In this document: piece by piece, positions 1 to 7,562 of the stretch
How the letters are laid out: every line of letters starts with the position of its first letter
Numbering within the stretch: position 1 is the first letter of the stretch
Source: Flavobacterium sp.
GTDB taxonomy: Bacteria; Bacteroidota; Bacteroidia; Flavobacteriales; Flavobacteriaceae
NCBI GenBank assembly: GCA_012032075.1
Contig: JAAURU010000125.1
Span: forward strand, 1 to 8,919
Direction of reading: 5' to 3'
DNA: 8,919 nt
Position numbers and translations under genes: made by a program
Notes under the pieces: model-generated
What the model saw: the letters and a program-made list of their open reading frames with translations, nothing else
Database searches by the model: none
Told to the model about the DNA's origin: nothing

Positions 1-964
1 AATTCCCTATCTGTTAGATTAGTATTCTTATCTAGTTTTTTTAATAAGCTCATATTGGAATTATAAATATGATGTAAAACCTTTTTATTATATTGAGGAG
101 GTTCAAAAAGCATTTTGGTGTCCATTTTATAATATCCGTTATCAAAAAAAGTTATTGTAACTTCTTCTAAAGGATAATAACTTGTTTTATCATTTATACC
201 TAGAGCAATATGTTCTGTAATTATAAATGAAGTATCATCATAACTAATTGTAACATCATCTTGAGAAGAATAAAATAGCTTAATTTGTTCATTTATCAAT
301 TCAATATCAACTCTAGAATAAAACACTTTATCTCTTACTTTTTTCTTAATTCCAGCCCAGCAAACCACAAAAAGCTCTTTAAAAACTTTATGTTTAGAGT
401 GTAAGTCTTTATGTCTATTATTAATAAAATCGAGAACACCATCTAGTGTATGTTCAATACTATTTCTGGAGTTATTTTCAATACTTATAATAGTTTCAGT
501 ATTAACTTTGGAAAACGGAATTTTTTCTACTGTAGGGATAGAATTACTTCCTCTTCTTACAAAAACAGTATTAGCAACAATAGTATGAATACCCTTTTTA
601 AAGTAAGAAATTTTGTTTTTTGGCTTTATAGTAACTAAACCTACTACTTTATCTTTGGGTAAATTAGGAAAAGGAATATTTTCATACTGAATTTTTGGAG
701 GATTTTCTAAATAAGCATTCACTAAATTTTGAATTCTACTATCATCAAAAAATCATCACCTACAATTTCATTATTCTCATCTTCAACACCTACAACAATA
801 TAAGAATTATTAACAGGATTTGAATTTGATAATGCACAAATATGTTTTAAAAATTTTGCTTTCCCTTCTCTTGTATGTAAATTTAATTGACGCTTTTTAT
901 CATAAAAACTACTTTCATCATTATGAGCTAACAAATTTTTTATAAGTAAGCGTTTATTAATCAT
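1..964 (-). CDS. AlbA_2/Schlafen-type domain protein, N-terminal part, one frameshift, runs off left edge
   Basis: I read this as one gene starting at the ATG at 964-962 and continuing past position 1. The first 70 residues resemble the AlbA_2 (Schlafen AlbA_2, formerly 'divergent AAA-4') domain: an acidic start (NDESSFYDKKRQL, about 15-27), a helix with EGKAKFLKHICALSNS (33-48), then the strand-turn signature YIVVGVEDENNEIVG (55-69). The frame is then lost at the A6 run 747-752 (T6 on the coding strand). With one more T the next residues are GDDFFDDSRIQNLVNAYLEN, and the frame stays open to position 1, about 321 codons in all. AlbA_2 proteins are putative nucleic-acid or nucleotide binding proteins, often with extra C-terminal domains. 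The downstream part (for example NIPFPNLPKDKVVGLVTIKP, TVFVRRGSNSIP) fits the usual continuation of AlbA_2 proteins, but the segment from roughly residue 150 onward I do not recognise. It is divergent from the Bat operon, so a functional link is not implied. Family call fairly likely; exact role unknown. Confidence 0.65.
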
Positions 965-1074
965 AAAATTTCAATTTTTTCTTAAAAGTATAAAAACAAA
1001 ATCATAAATAAGACCTAAAATACTAACATAACAAATTTTTTTAACGCTATATTAACATCGTAGTCCTAAATAAA

Positions 1075-1095
1075 TTTACAATTTTGAATTGTAAA
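1075..1095. repeat. Perfect 9-bp inverted repeat in the divergent intergenic region
   Basis: Arms TTTACAATT (1075-1083) and AATTGTAAA (1087-1095) flank the 3-base centre TTG. It sits 36 bases before the moxR start at 1131 and 111 bases before the divergent gene start at 964. It could be an operator half-site pair or a small hairpin. Because the region is extremely A+T-rich, a chance palindrome of this size is possible, and no T-tract directly follows that would make it a convincing terminator. Confidence 0.4.
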
Positions 1096-1112
1096 ATTTT
1101 TTTTAAAATTTG
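1082..1112 (+). promoter_or_regulatory. Weak candidate Bacteroidota-type promoter for moxR
   Basis: The Bacteroidota sigma factor prefers a TTTG-like -33 box and a TAnnTTTG -7 box about 19 bases apart. Here TTTTG (1082-1086) is followed after 17 bases by TAAAATTTG (1104-1112), which has one base too many between TA and TTTG. A transcription start near 1118 would leave a leader of about a dozen bases before the ATG at 1131. The candidate overlaps the inverted repeat at 1075-1095. The match is imperfect in an A+T-rich background, so this is only a suggestion. Confidence 0.25.
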
Positions 1113-1130
1113 AACCAAAATAAATTGAAA

Positions 1131-2134
1131 ATGGAAGAAAATACTGCTACTCTAGATATTAGAGCTATTAATGAAAAATTGAAAGAGAAAGTGCTTTTGT
1201 TGATTTATTAACAATGGAAATGAACAAGGTAATTGTGGGACAAAAACACATGATAGAACGTTTATTGATTGGGTTACTTGGACAAGGACATATTTTGTTA
1301 GAAGGGGTTCCAGGTCTTGCAAAAACGTTAGCGATTAATACTTTGTCTCAAGCAGTTTATGGAAGCTTCAGTAGAATTCAATTTACACCTGATTTATTAC
1401 CTGCAGATGTTGTTGGAACTATGATTTACAACATTAAAGAAAACGATTTCACAATTAAAAAAGGACCAATATTTGCCAATTTCGTTCTTGCAGATGAAAT
1501 AAACCGAGCTCCTGCAAAAGTGCAATCGGCTCTGCTTGAAGCCATGCAAGAGAAACAAGTTACAATTGGAGATACTACTTTCAAATTAGACAAACCATTT
1601 TTAGTAATGGCTACTCAAAATCCAGTTGAGCAAGAAGGTACTTATCCATTGCCAGAAGCTCAAGTCGATCGTTTTATGTTAAAAACCGTTATCGATTATC
1701 CTAAAATGGAAGACGAACGTTTAGTTATTCGTCAAAATTTATCAGGAGCTTACGAAAAAGTAAATCAAGTGGTATCATTAGAACAAATTCTAAGAGCACA
1801 ACAAGCGGTTCGTGAAGTTTATATGGATGAAAAAATTGAAAAATACATTTTAGATATAATCTTTGCAACCCGTTATCCTGAAAAATACAAATTAGAAAGT
1901 TTAAAACCATTAATTAGTTTTGGATCTTCACCTCGTGGAAGTATTAATTTAGCAAATGCAGCTAAATGTTATGCTTTTATTAAAAGAAGAGGTTATGTAA
2001 TTCCCGAAGACGTTCGAGCTGTTGTTCATGATGTTTTACGTCACAGAATTGGAATTACTTATGAAGCTGAAGCTGAAAACGTAACCTCTGTAGATATTAT
2101 TAATAAAATTGTAAACGAAGTTGAGGTGCCTTAA
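1131..2134 (+). CDS. moxR: MoxR-family AAA+ ATPase of the Bat operon, one frameshift near the N-terminus
   Basis: MoxR AAA+ ATPases hydrolyse ATP in the cytoplasm and are thought to remodel or mature VWA-domain partners, here probably the DUF58 protein, BatA and BatB. I start it at ATG 1131 (MEENTATLDIRAINEK), because this N-terminal helix is typical of the family. The raw frame stops at 1210-1212. Adding one A to the A5 run 1174-1178 gives NEKIERESAFVDLLTMEMNK, which joins the long intact frame beginning at ATG 1214; the repaired protein is 334 residues, normal for MoxR. Visible motifs (repaired numbering): Walker A GVPGLAKT about 59-66, Walker B FVLADE about 118-123 followed by INRAP, sensor 1 MATQNP about 160-165, QVDRF arginine region and the sensor 2-like GSSPRGS loop. 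It is the first gene of the operon; 81 bases containing repeats separate it from the next gene. If the frameshift were real, an internal start at 1214 would still leave an almost complete ATPase domain. Confidence 0.95.
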
Positions 2135-2140
2135 AATTAG

Positions 2141-2210
2141 TTGGCAGTAAGCAGTAACAGTAAGCAGTTTCAAAGCATACTGAACACTTAAAACTGAACA
2201 CTGAACACTA
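2141..2210. repeat. Short tandem repeats between moxR and the DUF58 gene
   Basis: The 81-base spacer 2135-2215 holds two families of short repeats. The left part (2143-2168) is built of GCAGTAA/CAGTAA units: GGCAGTAAGCAGTAACAG followed by TAAGCAGT. The right part (2179-2209) contains three ACTGAACA units (2179-2186, 2193-2200, 2200-2207), the last two sharing one base. From general familiarity, similar CAGT/ACTGAACACT spacers are common between genes in Flavobacterium and relatives; their function is unknown to me. There is no inverted symmetry and no T-tract, so it does not look like a terminator. Confidence 0.75.
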
Positions 2211-2215
2211 AAAAA

Positions 2216-3082
2216 ATGGAAACGAAAGACATACTAAAAAAAGTAAAAAAAATTGAAATAAAAACCAGAAGATTGAGTGATCATATCTTTTCTGGTGAAT
2301 ATCATACATCGTTTAAAGGTCGTGGAATGACTTTTTCAGAAGTGCGTCAATATCAATATGGTGATGATGTGCGTGCTATAGATTGGAATGTAACTGCTCG
2401 TTACAACGAACCTTATGTAAAAGTTTTTGAAGAAGAAAGAGAATTAACCATGATGCTAATGGTTGATATTAGTGGTTCTGAAAGTTTTGGGTCAACCAAT
2501 CAATTTAAAAGTGAAATTGTAACCGAAATTGCTGCAACTTTAGCTTTTTCATCTACTCAAAATAACGATAAAGTGGGTTTGATTTTATTTTCCGATGAAA
2601 TCGAATTGTACATTCCACCTAAAAAAGGAAAATCCCACGTTTTAAGAATCATTAGAGAATTAATAGAATTCAAACCAAAGAGCAAGAAAACTAATTTGGC
2701 TCAAGCACTAAAGTTCTTATCAAGTGTGATGAAGAAAAAGGCAATTGTGTTTTTAATTTCTGATTTTATGGTGAGAGATTATGAGCAAACCTTAAAAATT
2801 GCTTCTAAAAAGCACGATTTAACAGGTATTAGAGTATATGATAAGAGAGAAGAATCTATTCCAAATTTAGGAATGGTAAATATGATTGATGCAGAAACTG
2901 GAGAATCTTTTTTAGTAGATACAAATTCTAAAAGTGTTCGTATGAACTACGAAAAATATTATAAAGACAATGTAAAATATTATACCGAAATTTTCTCAAA
3001 ATGTGGAGCTGGAACAGTAAGTTCAAGGGTTGATGAAAGTTATGTTACAAAACTATTGGGATATTTTAAAGCTAGAAATTAA
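2216..3082 (+). CDS. DUF58 domain protein with von Willebrand A-like fold
   Basis: Intact 288-residue protein. DUF58 proteins are the constant partners of MoxR ATPases and carry a VWA-like fold that binds a divalent metal. The DUF58 signature GRGMTFSEVRQYQYGDDVRA, followed by IDWNVTAR, lies at residues 35-62. A complete metal-binding (MIDAS) set is visible: D84-x-S86-G-S88 (DISGS), T159 in KKTNLAQAL and D183 in FLISDF. No signal peptide and no membrane segment are seen, so it is the short, cytoplasmic type of DUF58 protein. The start at 2216 follows an A-rich leader (CACTAAAAAA) typical of Bacteroidota translation starts. The stop (3080-3082) is one base from the next start at 3084, indicating translational coupling within the operon. 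It probably is a direct client or adaptor of MoxR; this is inferred from family context. Confidence 0.93.
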   Translation: METKDILKKVKKIEIKTRRLSDHIFSGEYHTSFKGRGMTFSEVRQYQYGDDVRAIDWNVTARYNEPYVKVFEEERELTMMLMVDISGSESFGSTNQFKSEIVTEIAATLAFSSTQNNDKVGLILFSDEIELYIPPKKGKSHVLRIIRELIEFKPKSKKTNLAQALKFLSSVMKKKAIVFLISDFMVRDYEQTLKIASKKHDLTGIRVYDKREESIPNLGMVNMIDAETGESFLVDTNSKSVRMNYEKYYKDNVKYYTEIFSKCGAGTVSSRVDESYVTKLLGYFKARN

Positions 3083-3083
3083 C

Positions 3084-4704
3084 ATGTTACGAAATATAAG
3101 AATACTTTTTTTCTTTTTATTTACATCAATTGCTTTTTCGCAATCAATTCAATCTACAATTGATTCAACAAAAATTAAAATTGGTTCTCAATTTAATTTA
3201 ACTATAAAAGCTAATGTTACTAAAAAAGATAAAGTTGTTTTTCCTGAAGGACAATTTTTTGGTCAATTAGAGGTTTTAGAATCCTATCCAATTGATTCAA
3301 TTAAAACTAATGATAAATTAGAATTAATTAAAAATATGGGTTAACCCAATTTGATTCTGGCCGATATGTAATTCCACCACTACAAGTTCTCATTAATAAC
3401 AAAACTATTCGAACCGATTCTTTTGCTATTGTTGTAAATCCTGTTGTGGTTGACACTACAAAACAACAAATGTACGATATCAAATCAATCATAGCAGTTG
3501 AAAAACCTATAGATTACTTTTGGTTATATGTTTTATTGGGAGTTATTGTAATTATAGGGATTGGCTTTGCCATTTATTACTTTATTAAGAAAAGACAAAT
3601 TAAGAAAAATAAAGAAGAAGCCATTTTGTATGCTTCACCTATTGAAAAAGCATTAGCACAATTGCAAACGCTTGAAGGAAAAGAACTATGGCAAAAAGGG
3701 GAAACGAAAGCGTATTATTCTGAATTAACTGATATCACTAGATATTACTTAGAAGAAGCTGTAGATATTCATGCCATGGAAAGCACCTCAAACGAATTGT
3801 TTGAAACACTCAAAACTACAATTAAAAAAAGAAAAATTAAACTGAGTAATGATATTTTAGAAAAGTTTAAGAAAGTAATGTCTAATGCAGATTTAGTTAA
3901 GTTTGCCAAATCTAAACCATTAGATTTCGAAATTGAAAACGATAAAAAATGGTAGATGCTTTCTTGATTTCATTAGACAAAGCTATTCCAAGAACTGAAG
4001 AAGAAACAGAAAATTTATTTACAGAAGAATTAAAACGTAAAAAATTAAAAAAACAAAAAAACCAACGTATTTTTAATTCCATTAACAATAGTATTATTTT
4101 TATTATTAATGGCTGGTGTTTTTATAGGAGTCTCTAAAGGAATCAATTATGTAAGGGAAAATTGGCTTGGACATAATGCAAAATCATTATTAAATGAAGA
4201 ATGGATTACTTCAGAATATGGAGATCCAGCAATTATTGTTGCTACTCCAAAAGTACTGAAACGTTTAAGTGATGAACGTGTCCAAAATAATCTTCCTTCT
4301 CATGTTAAAGCTAACGCTAAATTTTCTTATGGTAGTCTATTAGATAATTTTTCAATAATGCTAAGTACAACTGCTTTTAAAGATACTACATCTTTAGATA
4401 TGGAAAGAGCATTAGAAATAAACCTGAAACAATTAGAAATTCTTGGAGCAAAAAATATAACAGTTAATAAAGAAGACTATGAAGATCCAAAAGGGCTAAA
4501 AGGGAAAATGGCTTCAGGTACATTTATGGCTATGATTCCTATTGAAAATGAAGACCAATATATGAGTTATCAAATATTTGTTTTCGCTCAACCTGGTGGT
4601 GCACAAGAACTTTTCTTAGTATATAGAAACGAAGATGAATATGCCAAAAAAATAATGGAAGAGTTTTAGAATCAATTGAACTTAGAAAAGCAGCTGAAAA
4701 ATGA
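3084..4704 (+). CDS. Bat-operon exported/membrane protein with two TM segments (BatD-like, DUF4381-like position), four frameshifts
   Basis: Four fragments read as one gene of about 540 residues after repair. It starts one base after the DUF58 stop with a signal peptide (MLRNIRILFFFLFTSIAFS, cleavage before Q20). Next come a beta-rich exported domain resembling the N-terminal part of BatD (STKIKIGSQFNLTIKANV), TM1 at about 145-168 (FWLYVLLGVIVIIGIGFAIYY), a helical cytoplasmic domain (YYSELTDITRYYLEEAVDI), TM2 at about 329-349 and a C-terminal domain of some 190 residues. Repairs: one A added at 3330-3334 (gives KKYGLTQFDSGRYVIPP); one A added at 3944-3949 (gives NDKKMVDAFL); one base removed in 4047-4075 (A7, A7 or T5 run; gives LIPLTIVLFLLLMAGVF); one base added at 4659-4667 (A2 or T4 run; gives VLESIELRKAAEK). 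The repaired stop TGA 4702-4704 overlaps the batA ATG as ATGA. Its slot in the operon corresponds to that of DUF4381 proteins in other MoxR operons. Function unknown; probably a membrane part of the Bat complex. Confidence 0.8.
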
Positions 4705-5705
4705 AAAATGTAACCTTTTTACATCCTGAGTTTTTTTGGTTGTTTTTGGTTTTACCACTAGCAATAGGTTGGTATTTATACTTTAGAAAGAAACAAACTG
4801 CCACAATTAAAATGAGTTCGTTAGCTCCTTTTAAAGGTAGTAAAACATTACTTTCAAGAATAAAACCAATATTGTTTGTTTTACGAATGTTAGCATTAGC
4901 CTCTATAATAGTAGCTTTAGCTAGACCTAGAAGTGTAGATGTAACTGCAAAATCGAGAACAACAAGAGGAATTGACATTGTAATGGCAATTGATGTTTCT
5001 GGAAGTATGTTAGCCAAAGATTTAAAACCAAACCGATTAGACGCTTTAAAAAGAGTCGCTTCAACCTTTATAGAAGATCGAATTAACGATAGAATAGGAT
5101 TAGTAGTTTATGCTGGAGAAAGTTATACAAGAACACCAGTTACATCTGATAAAACTGTTGTTTTGCAATCTTTAAGAACAGTAGAATATGACGATTCAAT
5201 TATTGCCGATGGAACAGGAATTGGAGTAGGATTAGCAACAGCCATAAACCGATTAAAAGATAGTAAAGCAAAAAGTAGAATTATCATTTTATTGACAGAT
5301 GGTGTAAATAACGCAGGAACAATAGATCCAAGAATGGCTGCAAATATTGCCAAAGAATACGGTATAAAAGTTTACACAATAGGAATTGGTACAAATGGGA
5401 TGGCTCCTTTTCCTTATGCTAAAACAGCAAATGGTCAGTTTGTTTTTAGAAACATGCAAGTTGAAATTGACGAGGCTTTAATGAAAGAAATTGCTAAAAC
5501 CACTGAAGGTAAATATTTTAGAGCAACAAGTAATAAAAAATTAGAAGAAATTTATAGCGAAATCAATAAGCTAGAAACTACCGAAATTGAAGAAAAGAAA
5601 TACTTTAATTATGACGAAAAATTTAAACCTTTTGTATGGTTAGCTTTCGGATTATTATTAGTAGAAATTACGTTAAGAAATACAGTCTTTAAAGGATTTG
5701 TTTAA
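4701..5705 (+). CDS. batA: BatA, inner-membrane von Willebrand A protein
   Basis: Intact 334-residue protein. It begins with the N-terminal BatA domain (HPEFFWLFLVLPLAIGWYLYF: first membrane segment about 8-28), then a second membrane segment about 56-74 (ILFVLRMLALASIIVALA) followed by the typical ARPR. A VWA domain occupies about 92-290 and a third hydrophobic segment lies near the C-terminus (FVWLAFGLLLVEITL). The metal site is complete: D98-V-S100-G-S102, T172 in DGTGIG, D200 in LLTDG. In the expected topology the VWA domain sits outside the cytoplasmic membrane between segments 2 and 3. The ATG at 4701 overlaps the repaired stop of the preceding gene (ATGA), supporting coupled translation. 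BatA and BatB are paralogues thought to interact with each other and with BatC; in Bacteroides fragilis the operon was linked to aerotolerance, but the molecular role is unresolved. Confidence 0.93.
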   Translation: MKNVTFLHPEFFWLFLVLPLAIGWYLYFRKKQTATIKMSSLAPFKGSKTLLSRIKPILFVLRMLALASIIVALARPRSVDVTAKSRTTRGIDIVMAIDVSGSMLAKDLKPNRLDALKRVASTFIEDRINDRIGLVVYAGESYTRTPVTSDKTVVLQSLRTVEYDDSIIADGTGIGVGLATAINRLKDSKAKSRIIILLTDGVNNAGTIDPRMAANIAKEYGIKVYTIGIGTNGMAPFPYAKTANGQFVFRNMQVEIDEALMKEIAKTTEGKYFRATSNKKLEEIYSEINKLETTEIEEKKYFNYDEKFKPFVWLAFGLLLVEITLRNTVFKGFV

Positions 5706-5716
5706 AAAATTAGAAA

Positions 5717-6754
5717 ATGTATCATCAGTTAGAAGAACCTATATTATTATACTTATTATTACTAATTCCTGTGTTAGTAGCACTGTTCTTGTTTCAGGTA
5801 TATTGGAAAAGAAAAAAACAGAAAGAATTTGGAGATTTAGAATTAATCAAAAAATTAAGTCCTACAAAATCAAGATTTAAACCTGCTTTGAAATTTTTTA
5901 CGGTTTTAATAGCTTTAGTAGGTATAATTTTAGCTTTGGTTAACCCAAAAATAGGAACTAAAATGGAAACCGTTAAACGTCAAGGAATCGATATTGTTTT
6001 TGCCTTAGATATATCAAAAAGTATGTTGGCAGAAGATATTGCTCCTAGTCGTTTAGAAAAATCCAAACAATTAATCAGTCAAATTATTAATAGTTTGGGT
6101 AACGATAGAATAGGAATTGTAGGTTATGCTGGAAGTGCTTACCCAACTTTACCTATGACAACCGATTATAGTATTGCCAAAATGTACCTTCAAAATATGA
6201 ATCCTAATATGGTTTCATCACAAGGAACAGCTTTGAATGATGCAATTAATCTGGCAACCACTTATTTTGATGCAGTTGATACCAGTAAATTAATAATCTT
6301 AGTTTCAGATGGAGAAGATCACGGTGATGGTGCTGAACAAGCAAGTGAAATTGCAAAAGAAAAAGGAGTTAAAATTGTAACAATAGGTGTTGGAACACCA
6401 AATGGTGGAACTATTCCGATAAAAGGAGATAACGGAGTTGTAGCAGAATATAAAAAAGACAATGAAGGAAATGTTGTGATTACCAAATTAAACCCAGAAA
6501 TCCTTCAAAATATTGCTGAAAATACAAAAGGAACCTATATTGAAGGTAATGTTACCAAAACAGTATTGGAACAACTAAAAAATGTATTAGACAATATAGA
6601 AAAAACAGAATTTGAAGCACAAGAAATAGCAGAATATCAAACACAATATCAATGGTTTATTGGAGTTGCTTTTTTTCTGTTATTGTTAGATATTTTCTTC
6701 TTAGAAAGAAAAACAGCTTGGTTGCAAAAATTAAATTTATTTAATGAAAAGTAG
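5717..6754 (+). CDS. batB: BatB, inner-membrane von Willebrand A protein
   Basis: Intact 345-residue paralogue of BatA with the same plan: hydrophobic segment about 9-27 (ILLYLLLLIPVLVALFLFQ), basic cytoplasmic stretch (WKRKKQK), second segment about 57-75 (ALKFFTVLIALVGIILALV) followed by NPKIG, VWA domain about 92-300, and a C-terminal segment (WFIGVAFFLLLLDIFFL). The metal site is D98-I-S100-K-S102, T171 in QGTALNDA and D198 in LVSDGEDHGDG. The first loop has K instead of the G seen in BatA; DISKSM is usual for BatB and keeps all ligands, so I do not treat it as degenerate. The gene starts 11 bases after batA, after an A-rich leader, and its 3' end overlaps the batC start region. Likely forms a membrane complex with BatA, with BatC acting as the TPR partner. 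Confidence 0.93.
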   Translation: MYHQLEEPILLYLLLLIPVLVALFLFQVYWKRKKQKEFGDLELIKKLSPTKSRFKPALKFFTVLIALVGIILALVNPKIGTKMETVKRQGIDIVFALDISKSMLAEDIAPSRLEKSKQLISQIINSLGNDRIGIVGYAGSAYPTLPMTTDYSIAKMYLQNMNPNMVSSQGTALNDAINLATTYFDAVDTSKLIILVSDGEDHGDGAEQASEIAKEKGVKIVTIGVGTPNGGTIPIKGDNGVVAEYKKDNEGNVVITKLNPEILQNIAENTKGTYIEGNVTKTVLEQLKNVLDNIEKTEFEAQEIAEYQTQYQWFIGVAFFLLLLDIFFLERKTAWLQKLNLFNEK

Positions 6755-7561
6755 TATGCAAAGGATAATTATAATCACAGTTTTATTAATTAATTCAATA
6801 AGTTTTGGTCAAAAGAAAGACAAAAATTTATTTGAAGGTACTCAATTGTTTAGTTCTAAGAATTACATTGGAGCCGAAAGCGATTTTAGAGTTTCACAGT
6901 CTAATAATGAAGAAAAAAAGGCTGTTGCCAACTATAATTTAGGAAATAGTATTTACAGACAAAATCAACCTAGTGAAGCGAAATACAAGTTTTTAAATGC
7001 AGTTGAAAGCGCTAAATCAAAAGAAGAAAAACACAAAGCGTTTCACAATTTAGGAAATTCCTTAATGCTTGAGGAGAACTATGCTGGTGCTGCCGAAGCA
7101 TATAAAAATGCATTACGAAACAATCCTTACGATGAGGAAACGCGTTATAACTATGCTTTAGCGAAGAAAAAGCAAAAAGAAAATCCTCCAAAAGACGATA
7201 AAAATAAAGATAAGAACAAGGATAAAGACAAAAATCAAGACCAAAAAAACCAGATAAAAAAGAAGACAAAGGAGACGGTCAAGATAAAAAAGACAAACAA
7301 GATAACGGAAAAGACCAAGATAAAAAGGATTCTGATAAAGGAGATAAAGACGATAAAAAAGATCCTGGAGAAGATAAAAAGGACAAGCAGGATGGTGATA
7401 AAAAAGAAGATGATAAAGGAAATCCTAAACCATCTGGAGCAAACAAACAGCAAATTGAAAATTTATTAGATGCTGTAAACAATGCCGAAAAGAAAATACA
7501 AGATAAATTAAACGCTAAAAAAGTAAAAGCTGTTCCTGTAACAAATCAAAAAGATTGGTAA
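6744..7561 (+). CDS. batC: BatC, exported TPR protein with a long Asp/Lys-rich tail, one frameshift
   Basis: After repair 272 residues. The N-terminus is a signal peptide (QRIIIITVLLINSISFG, cleavage near Q23). Two start codons are possible: 6744, overlapping the batB end by 11 bases and used here, or 6756, one base after the batB stop, giving MQRIIII. Two TPR-like repeats follow, about 63-96 (ANYNLGNSIYRQNQPSEAKY...) and 98-131 (KAFHNLGNSLMLEENYAGAA...NNPYD), with the consensus small, Leu/Gly and Ala positions. The A7 run 7243-7249 is one A short. Adding it replaces a Lys/Ile-rich out-of-frame tail by an alternating Asp/Lys segment and then the conserved C-terminal helix (NKQQIENLLDAVNNAEKKIQ), ending KDW at stop 7559-7561, one base from the batD start. 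TPR repeats mediate protein contacts; BatC is thought to bind BatA and BatB in the periplasm. Confidence 0.88.
7191..7420 (+). repeat. Low-complexity A-rich tract encoding the Asp/Lys-rich region of BatC
   Basis: About 230 bases made largely of irregular GATAAA, AAAGAC and AAAGAT units, nearly lacking T outside GAT codons. In the repaired frame it encodes some 75 residues dominated by D and K with scattered Q, N, G and E. Such a mixed-charge stretch is expected to be disordered. It contains several A6-A7 runs, including the A7 at 7243-7249 where the frame is lost. Confidence 0.85.
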
Positions 7562-7562
7562 A

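Noticed and set aside
450..638. Open frame of 62 codons on the + strand
   Set aside because: It lies opposite the repaired AlbA_2-type gene, has low-complexity N/S/F-rich composition and no recognisable motif.
990..1070. Possible - strand promoter for the AlbA_2-type gene
   Set aside because: TTG and TATTTATG-like elements are present, but the -7 box deviates at several positions and the region is so A+T-rich that such matches arise by chance.
3949..4137. Apparent separate small gene beginning MVDAFLISLDKAIP
   Set aside because: It is the in-phase continuation of the preceding fragment after adding one A at 3944-3949 and joins the next fragment at the membrane helix, so it is part of the 3084-4704 gene.
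5698..5880. Small + strand frame overlapping the batB start
   Set aside because: It is an out-of-frame reading over the start of batB, which has clear BatB sequence in its own frame.
6300..6330. Possible degenerate metal site in BatB (K in place of G in the first MIDAS loop)
   Set aside because: All coordinating residues (D98, S100, S102, T171, D198) remain, and DISKS is usual in BatB proteins.
7235..7482. Hydrophobic-looking open frames on the - strand
   Set aside because: They are the antisense of the Asp/Lys-rich batC repeat, whose A-rich codons read as F, S, L and I on the other strand.
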